23,809 nt of DNA, taken from the IMG/VR virus record IMGVR_UViG_3300037189_027064, positions 1-23,809 of that record. The stretch is one strand, 5' to 3'. Shown here in pieces: positions 18,371-23,809 of the stretch (the stretch's first letter is position 1; every line of letters starts with the position of its first letter). The notes below the pieces were generated by a model that saw only the letters and a program-made list of their open reading frames with translations, did no database searches and had not been told where the DNA came from. The position numbers were made by a program, and so were the translations under genes. Origin of the DNA: a virus.

Positions 18371-19827
18371 TATATATATTTTACCTTCTGAATCGTGAAA
18401 TTGTATCTAGCATCTTTATAAAATTTTTTTCGTTCTGTTAAATGCCGCTTTGAATATTTGCAGGTACTAGTTATGTCAAAGATATTAACATGATCTTTGT
18501 CGTCGGCTTTACGAAGACCTCGACCGATACTTTGAATTACTCTAACAAAACTTTTACCCGGTTCAACAAGCACCAGATTGAAAAGTCTAGGAATATTAAT
18601 TCCCACGGCGGCAACACCATACGTGGCTACTATAATTTTATTGTCGGCAATCTTTACTTCGTCGTACTCTTCTTTTCTAACTTTTGATTTCATGGAACCG
18701 GAAATGAATACACTATCCGGAATTTCGTTAACCAGTATTTGTCCCGATTCTAATCGATCTACTAATACCAATGTATTGCCAGTTTTTGCAATTTCTTTTA
18801 CAATTCCAGATACCCATGTCATTCTATCAATATCAGTGACTAAAAATTTTAGTTCTTCAGCATATCCTTGAAATTCTTTCCATTCGGCTGTTTGAATAAC
18901 ATTAACTGTACAATCACTAAGGATCCCTTTTTCTTGCAGTTCGTGTGCGGACACTCGATTAACAACTTCGCCTAGACTGGCTCTAAGGCTTTGAAATTCA
19001 AAATCTTGTTTAGGAACAGTACCAGTTAGTCCCCATCGAATAGGGGCATTGTTTAAATTAAAAGTAAGGAGCTTTTTAAGAACCTCTGCTTTGGCCATAT
19101 GAACTTCGTCTACCATAACTGTTTTTATACCATCTAAAAATTCTGCCAATGTTATGATATCTGCTTCATCATTTTTAGTTTTTTTATCTAGTACGTTAAG
19201 ACTTTGCCAGGTACAAATAGTATGTGTTCTGTTAAGCTCTTTTCTATCTCCGTAATACACCCCAACATCTAAACCGCAATTTAAAAAATCTTCTTCAGTT
19301 TGTAATACCAAGTCCTTATTAGGAACAATGGTAATAGTTCTTCCGATTTTTTCACAAACTTTTGCCAAAGTAGCAGTAGTAATTGTTTTACCAAACCCGG
19401 TTGCAATTTCTTGCAGGCATTGAGGATTTTCTAAAAATTTGTTAATGACTTCAACCTGATCTTCTCTAAGACGTATAGGATGACCGGCAAATCGATGTCC
19501 ATCAGGCCAACACTTTTCTCCCCAAAAATCTTCAGAAATTTTTGAAAAAGTTAATTCTAAAGGAACGCGCAGATCCTCGAGCTCAATATAATAATTTTTT
19601 TGTTCTAAATATTCTAGGACTTGAGGCAACATCGAGAGATAAGTTGTCCCACCGAGGCCAAAAAAGCTCACAGTTCCGTCCCAACGACCTAATTTATAGG
19701 CAGGTCGATATCGTGCCGTAGGATCTTCATACTTAAATTTTTTCACCAGAGCTTTTCTAGAATCTAAATCTAGATTTTCTATTTTTACATTAACTTCGTC
19801 TTTGATAATTATTTTACAAGAAGACAA
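18370..19827 (-). CDS. uvsW: UvsW-type recombination helicase
   Basis: 485 aa, superfamily 2 helicase. N-terminal region (1-115) binds DNA. Motor: RLREDQ (119-124, Q-like motif), motif I ATGFGKT (142-148), motif Ia IVPNKDLVLQ (167-176), motif II DEVH (240-243), motif III LTGT (267-270), motif IV-V FISGSMKS and ATYGVAAVGIN, motif VI QSIGRGLRK (about 435). T4 UvsW unwinds branched DNA and R-loops and shifts replication from origin- to recombination-dependent starts. Size and motifs match. Coupled to a 396-aa gene upstream (14-nt overlap) and to UvsY and UvsX genes in the same operon. Confidence 0.92.
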   Translation of the reverse strand: MSSCKIIIKDEVNVKIENLDLDSRKALVKKFKYEDPTARYRPAYKLGRWDGTVSFFGLGGTTYLSMLPQVLEYLEQKNYYIELEDLRVPLELTFSKISEDFWGEKCWPDGHRFAGHPIRLREDQVEVINKFLENPQCLQEIATGFGKTITTATLAKVCEKIGRTITIVPNKDLVLQTEEDFLNCGLDVGVYYGDRKELNRTHTICTWQSLNVLDKKTKNDEADIITLAEFLDGIKTVMVDEVHMAKAEVLKKLLTFNLNNAPIRWGLTGTVPKQDFEFQSLRASLGEVVNRVSAHELQEKGILSDCTVNVIQTAEWKEFQGYAEELKFLVTDIDRMTWVSGIVKEIAKTGNTLVLVDRLESGQILVNEIPDSVFISGSMKSKVRKEEYDEVKIADNKIIVATYGVAAVGINIPRLFNLVLVEPGKSFVRVIQSIGRGLRKADDKDHVNIFDITSTCKYSKRHLTERKKFYKDARYNFTIQKVKYI

Positions 19828-21004
19828 AACCTAACTCCTTTTGGGGTTTTTTCTCAAAAACATTTATAATGTTATGGTGCCACAATAGATATTTCTGTAG
19901 AGTAAAGTGTACATTCACAGAATTAAAATTTATAATACAATTAAAATGTATATTTGATTCGATGATTGATTTTCTTATTTTATGGCTAATAAAAACTATC
20001 TTAGTTGTTTGAGATAGTGGAAAATTTAGCCTATTTTCGCGAATGTAACTACTAAATTTGCCAGAATGTTCGCCGGCTATTCGGAATAAAACGTTCATCT
20101 CATCATTTTTTATACCAATCGAATTTAAAAAATTTACAAGTTGTTCAACTCGTTCCATTTCAGACCCGCTGGGTATAATAACCAGTATTGGAGTCATATG
20201 TTTAATGATAGTTGACAGAGAAGTTAATTTAATATCTTCGAGATTTACCTGAAAAATTTCTCTAGAAGACTGTCTTATAAAAGATAATGTGGTTGTATCT
20301 ATCTGATCGGATATACTTTTTTCTCGAATTTCCTGTTCAACTGAATCTCCCCAGAGATCGATGTGTGTTTTTTTAGCAAAAAATAATGCTTCTAATAAAT
20401 CAGTAGTTTGAAACTTGCTCAAGGAAGGAATTACGTTATTAAATCGATAATTTTTACCTTCTTTAATTAGCATAGGAGCATAATTTTCAATCGCATCTAT
20501 AATAAGTTGAGATCGACGCTCATAATCTAAAAATTCGGGGTCTGCCTCAAACAAAAAATCTTTTTTTAGCTGCATCAACAGCAAAATCGAAGATTCATTG
20601 ATAGAAAAAAACCAAGATTTTTTATCTTTATCCCAAAAACAGTTTCCGAGATGCTCTCTTTTTTTTCGAATAATATCTAAAATTTCTTGATTATAAGGAA
20701 ATTCTAATTTAAAAAGTTTTCCTAATTTTTCATCTTCTATCACTGATATCTTTTTTTCATTAGACGGAATTCTTAGCGGCGTCTTATATTCTGGGGTAGA
20801 AATTGAAGAGGAAATGTCTTTACCGAGTGAAATATTAAGTCGATCTATATGCTTTTTTAAAACTTTAAGAACTATAATTGATTGTTTTTGCGTTAAACCC
20901 TTACCGCTCGAAATTTGTAACAAAATGCTAGACATCAGGTTAGAATCCCAGGCGTTTAGTTTGACTGTACGAACTGCTAACGCAATAAGATCTTCTATAA
21001 ACAT
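19814..21004 (-). CDS. Large hypothetical protein with a HARP-like segment
   Basis: 396 aa, ATG 21004. Residues about 95-145 (KLEFPYNQEILDIIRKKREH ... CFWDKDKKSWFF ... ESSILLLM) resemble the HARP/HepA-related pattern of annealing helicases (hydrophobic strand, helix, then WD-x-K-x-W-x-F), a domain that helps SMARCAL1-type motors recognise forked DNA. No Walker A or B motif is visible, so it is not itself a motor. The rest is helical, with a Ser/Ile/Asn-rich C-terminus. It sits directly upstream of uvsW with a 14-nt overlap, suggesting a DNA-binding partner of UvsW. The HARP link is by eye only. Confidence 0.6.
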   Translation of the reverse strand: MFIEDLIALAVRTVKLNAWDSNLMSSILLQISSGKGLTQKQSIIVLKVLKKHIDRLNISLGKDISSSISTPEYKTPLRIPSNEKKISVIEDEKLGKLFKLEFPYNQEILDIIRKKREHLGNCFWDKDKKSWFFSINESSILLLMQLKKDFLFEADPEFLDYERRSQLIIDAIENYAPMLIKEGKNYRFNNVIPSLSKFQTTDLLEALFFAKKTHIDLWGDSVEQEIREKSISDQIDTTTLSFIRQSSREIFQVNLEDIKLTSLSTIIKHMTPILVIIPSGSEMERVEQLVNFLNSIGIKNDEMNVLFRIAGEHSGKFSSYIRENRLNFPLSQTTKIVFISHKIRKSIIESNIHFNCIINFNSVNVHFTLQKYLLWHHNIINVFEKKPQKELGFVFL

Positions 21005-21026
21005 ATTTTTATTTTAAATAACTCAA

Positions 21027-21482
21027 TCAAAGAGTGATGTCTTCTAGTCCGGCCGCACGTAACTTAATAATATTACTCAACTGCCATTGTTTAATGTCTA
21101 ATGCTTTAATAATCCCCAACCACTGATTGCGAAGCATGGCAAATTCATTAATAATTTTTTCCATATCAACGACATCTGCTTCTCCGTCAACGTACTTTTC
21201 AACATCTCGACTGCTTAGAGCTCGCTGATAATTTTCTAAATATTTCTTAAATGATTTACTACGAATTCTTCGTAATTCGATATTTAGATATTCTAGGATT
21301 GCCTCTATTTCCTGCAATTGATTAAACCTATGTTCAACAATGCCGGGCAAAAGAGCCGAAGCCTTCTCCACATTACCGTGAATTTTGGCCTCGGTCTTTG
21401 CAGTTTCGAGTTCTTTGTAAAAGTATTCTATACAGTCAGGAAGATTAATTATGTCTCTACTAACCTTAGAATACCAAGACAT
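21027..21482 (-). CDS. uvsY: UvsY-like recombination mediator
   Basis: 151 aa, ATG 21482 sharing a base with the previous stop (TAATG). Almost all-helical. The C-terminal part, KYVDGEADVVDMEKIINEFA (116-135 approx.) followed by LGIIKALDIKQWQLSNIIKL and RAAGLED, fits the UvsY pattern in T4-like phages of cyanobacteria and relatives; the T4 protein is 137 aa. UvsY helps UvsX displace gp32 from single-stranded DNA. Located two genes after uvsX in the same operon, together with gp32, so all three partners are present. Confidence 0.75.
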   Translation of the reverse strand: MSWYSKVSRDIINLPDCIEYFYKELETAKTEAKIHGNVEKASALLPGIVEHRFNQLQEIEAILEYLNIELRRIRSKSFKKYLENYQRALSSRDVEKYVDGEADVVDMEKIINEFAMLRNQWLGIIKALDIKQWQLSNIIKLRAAGLEDITL

Positions 21483-21742
21483 TAATAATCCTCGTCGTCC
21501 TCGTCGGGAAACCCGTCAAGTTCATCTAGATCATCATCTTCGTCCGATTCGTATTCTTTAAGAATAAGTTCGATAGCACTATCTAGATGTGAATCATATC
21601 CGAGAAGAGATTCAAAGGTATTTTCATCAACATCTTTACTTGATAAAAAATCAACAAACTGATTTGCCGCAGTATCTCGATTTTTCTCAGGGATATATTC
21701 TTTAAATACATCCCAAACTTCAATAATTAGTTGTTCATCCAT
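21482..21742 (-). CDS. Small acidic phage protein
   Basis: 86 aa; ATG 21742 shares a base with the uvsX stop (TAATG). Helical N-terminal two thirds (EQLIIEVWDVFKEYI; AANQFVDFLSS) and a strongly acidic C-terminal tail (ESDEDDDLDELDGF, then DEDDEDY). The tail could bind a basic partner or mimic DNA. Found between uvsX and uvsY-like genes, so it probably works in recombination or as a regulator of it. Unassigned family. Confidence 0.7.
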   Translation of the reverse strand: MDEQLIIEVWDVFKEYIPEKNRDTAANQFVDFLSSKDVDENTFESLLGYDSHLDSAIELILKEYESDEDDDLDELDGFPDEDDEDY

Positions 21743-22800
21743 TATACGTCCTCTGTTTCACTTGGTGTTGAGATTACTTGTTCTACTAGTGACTCGTCCC
21801 ACTCTTGCATAATCTGCATAAGTTTTTCTTCAGTCCAGTTTTTTCGAAACTCTGCAACAATCTCCCCAGTCTGTTTACTGGTATATGCTAATTTATTGCC
21901 CACTTTAGATAATACATTCATCTTCTCAAACATGTCAACCAATCCTGAGGTCGGAGCCATGCCAGTGGAGTAAGGAATTTTAACCTGTACTGATTCAAAA
22001 GGTTTCGCATAACGAGTTTTCATGATCTTACAAGCACTTCGAATACCCAATACATCACTAACCTTGTTACCGTCCTCATCCTCTTTGAGTTTGAGTTTTT
22101 TCATAGCGACCACAATCGAACTAGCATAGATAAAGCCTTGTCCTCCGCTGATCTTGTCATCGGGATCAAACATATCTTGACTTGCATATGTATGATTTGT
22201 TGCCACTAGACCGACATTGTAAGATCCAAACATATTCACACAATTACGCACCAATGCGGTCAATGCCTTGGGTTTACGACCCATGTCACCTTTAAGGTCT
22301 CCTGCTTCGAATTGATTCAGGTCAGTGGGTGTTAGTAACATGCCAAGACTATCAATTACAAATAGTACCTTGGGACGTTCTTCCTGCGGCATTGTTTTGT
22401 ACTCTTTCATAAACTCTGAAATTGTTTTAGCCACGTCATCAATCATGGCCATATTCAATTTTAATAGTTTATCTTCTGATGTGTCTACTCCCAGTGCGTG
22501 TAGCCATTTTTCGTCGAGTGCGTTTTCGCTATCAACTAGGATGACGTAAATACCTTGTTCCTGTGCATGTCGAATAATATTTCCAGAACAGATATAACTT
22601 TTTCCCGCACCACTTTCTCCAGCAAACACCGTTACCTTGCCAAGGGGGACTCCCTTGAAGAAATCCCCCGAGATAAGATAGTTCAGTGCATAGTTACCAG
22701 TTGAAATCCAATCTGTGGGATCATTAAACCCCACCCCAAGTCCGTCGATGCTTTTAGTTAAAGATTTACGAAACTTGGAGATATCAAATGCCTTCCCCAT
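21742..22800 (-). CDS. uvsX: UvsX RecA-like recombinase
   Basis: 352 aa, ATG 22800 with AGGAG. RecA fold: Walker A GESGAGKS (61-68), VILVDSENALDEKW (86-99) with the catalytic Glu, Walker B VLFVIDSLGML (145-155), TNHTYASQDMFDPDDKISGG (loop with Gln/Gly, about 206-225) for DNA contact. It forms filaments on single-stranded DNA and drives strand exchange in recombination-dependent replication. Size is near T4 UvsX (391 aa). Second gene of the operon, 11 nt after gp32. C-terminus is acidic. Confidence 0.95.
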   Translation of the reverse strand: MGKAFDISKFRKSLTKSIDGLGVGFNDPTDWISTGNYALNYLISGDFFKGVPLGKVTVFAGESGAGKSYICSGNIIRHAQEQGIYVILVDSENALDEKWLHALGVDTSEDKLLKLNMAMIDDVAKTISEFMKEYKTMPQEERPKVLFVIDSLGMLLTPTDLNQFEAGDLKGDMGRKPKALTALVRNCVNMFGSYNVGLVATNHTYASQDMFDPDDKISGGQGFIYASSIVVAMKKLKLKEDEDGNKVSDVLGIRSACKIMKTRYAKPFESVQVKIPYSTGMAPTSGLVDMFEKMNVLSKVGNKLAYTSKQTGEIVAEFRKNWTEEKLMQIMQEWDESLVEQVISTPSETEDV

Positions 22801-22811
22801 CTTTTATCTCC

Positions 22812-23789
22812 TTATTCTTTATTACGATTGCGAATCATTGCGATAATATCAGAAGCACGACTACCGGCAGCAGATCCTGCGGCAGGCTCAGGAGTCTCAA
22901 TCTTCGGTGTCGAAACTGCTTCAACAGAAAGATCATCTTCTTCATCAACTGATTTAGATGGAGCACGAGCTGCGGATGTACTGACATCAGATTCCGTTGT
23001 GTTTCCACTGAATCCCCGGGGTTTAAAATATTGTCCCCAGCGATTCATATCAAAAGCATCGCCGTCGACACTGGCTTCAAACATTTCTTTCATTACTTTA
23101 AGTTCTACATCTGTAGGTTTCTTAGGAAGAAAATCTTTAAGATTAAAGAGACCATATTGTTCAATTGCAGCCTTTTCAGCGTCACTAAGAGCACGTTCGC
23201 GACGTGACCAATTGCTGGTTGTATAGTCAGCATACCCGCCTTTAGACGTCTTAGCAATTTTAAAGTCTAGACCGCGAACATAATCGGTCGGTAGTTCTTC
23301 AATTTCACTATCCATTAATGCATTTTTAACAATGTTAAAAATTTGGCTACTCATAATAAATCGACGAATTGGATTTTCTGGGGTACGATCTTCTTGATAT
23401 TTGCTATCAACCACAAATCCTTGGAAAAGATAGCTTTTCTTTTTCCAATACTTACGACCCATTTCCTCGAGACTCTTATCCTTAAACCAAGGTCGAACTT
23501 CAGTAAGAATCGGACAAGACTCTCCCCACATTTCCATACACGGAACTTGTAATGTAACAGGCTTAGAACCAGTATCTCCTTTTACACCAGCAAAAGGTAG
23601 ATTGATCATTGCACGCTCGATCCAGAAAAAAGTGTTATTTGGATCTGCATCCGGAAGGAATCGAATTGTTGCTGTTTGTCCTTCTGCGATGTTCCAATGT
23701 GCAAAAATTGCGTTGTCACCGCTTTGATTGCCTGCACCTTGTTGTGCAGATTGTTGAAGTTTTGCTCGAATTTCAGCCAAGGTTGCCAT
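22812..23789 (-). CDS. 32: gp32-type single-stranded DNA-binding protein
   Basis: 325 aa, ATG 23789 with AAGGAG upstream. OB-fold core: IAEGQTATIRFLPD (34-47), FFWIERAMINLPFAG (54-68), VPCMEMWGESCPI (82-94), RPWFKDKS. The N-terminal segment resembles the gp32 self-association domain. T4 gp32 has a zinc site with one His and three Cys; here only C84 and C92 are visible in that loop, so the metal site is probably lost or different. An acidic stretch (DEEDDLSVE, near 276) precedes an Ala/Ser/Pro linker and a basic end, unlike the purely acidic T4 tail. It coats single-stranded DNA and works with UvsX, UvsY and gp59. Confidence 0.9.
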   Translation of the reverse strand: MATLAEIRAKLQQSAQQGAGNQSGDNAIFAHWNIAEGQTATIRFLPDADPNNTFFWIERAMINLPFAGVKGDTGSKPVTLQVPCMEMWGESCPILTEVRPWFKDKSLEEMGRKYWKKKSYLFQGFVVDSKYQEDRTPENPIRRFIMSSQIFNIVKNALMDSEIEELPTDYVRGLDFKIAKTSKGGYADYTTSNWSRRERALSDAEKAAIEQYGLFNLKDFLPKKPTDVELKVMKEMFEASVDGDAFDMNRWGQYFKPRGFSGNTTESDVSTSAARAPSKSVDEEDDLSVEAVSTPKIETPEPAAGSAAGSRASDIIAMIRNRNKE

Positions 23790-23809
23790 AATGTTTTCTC
23801 CTTAATGTA

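Noticed and set aside
1-23789. CRISPR array, insertion sequence or integrase
   Set aside because: No regularly spaced repeats, no terminal inverted repeats around a transposase, no integrase motifs were found by eye.

Overview
The window looks like part of the genome of a T4-like tailed phage (myovirus). The right-hand two thirds encode a T4-type replication and recombination set: gp32-type SSB, UvsX, UvsY-like, UvsW, DnaB-type helicase gp41, primase gp61 and probable gp62- and gp59-like proteins. Several start regions carry T4-type late promoter sequences (TATAAATA and variants). Two small Sec-exported proteins and an ADP-heptose cassette suggest a Gram-negative host. A freshwater proteobacterium is my guess from the style of the exported proteins, but the sequence does not prove it.

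Layout. (1) 1-6330, plus strand, visibly more GC-rich: a dense module of about twenty very small genes in ATGA-coupled runs. They are driven by at least six near-perfect sigma70 promoters, all with 17-bp spacers, most with the -35 box sitting on the end of the previous gene. It also holds a tRNA-Arg(UCU), an HNH homing-type endonuclease, an AAA+ ATPase, a CCHC zinc-knuckle protein and a mini deaminase. This looks like the early host-takeover region. (2) 6331-6878: no confident gene, but strong dyad and hairpin structure. (3) 6879-9910: isolated genes, mostly late by promoter type (small hydrophobic protein, HAD nucleotidase, secreted Lys/Ala protein, nucleotidyltransferase, AlgH/UPF0301 protein) on both strands, with clear terminators. 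(4) 9907-13186, minus: helicase, primase and a probable structural protein. (5) 13208-13585, plus: a convergent hypothetical gene. (6) 13544-23789, minus: one long, tightly overlapping operon running from gp32 through UvsX, UvsY, UvsW and accessory replication proteins into cupin, HldD, HldE-C, HldE-N and a miniature DNA polymerase III alpha-like protein.

How it fits together. Host RNA polymerase probably reads the left module first. The right-hand operon supplies DNA replication and recombination. Its tail adds enzymes for ADP-L-glycero-beta-D-manno-heptose, which could alter host LPS or a phage glycan. The late-type promoters belong to genes outside the two big operons. Four of them place the predicted transcription start at or within 2 nt of the ATG, suggesting leaderless late mRNAs. 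The HNH gene carries a late promoter and hairpin arrangement resembling the timing switch known for T4 I-TevI.
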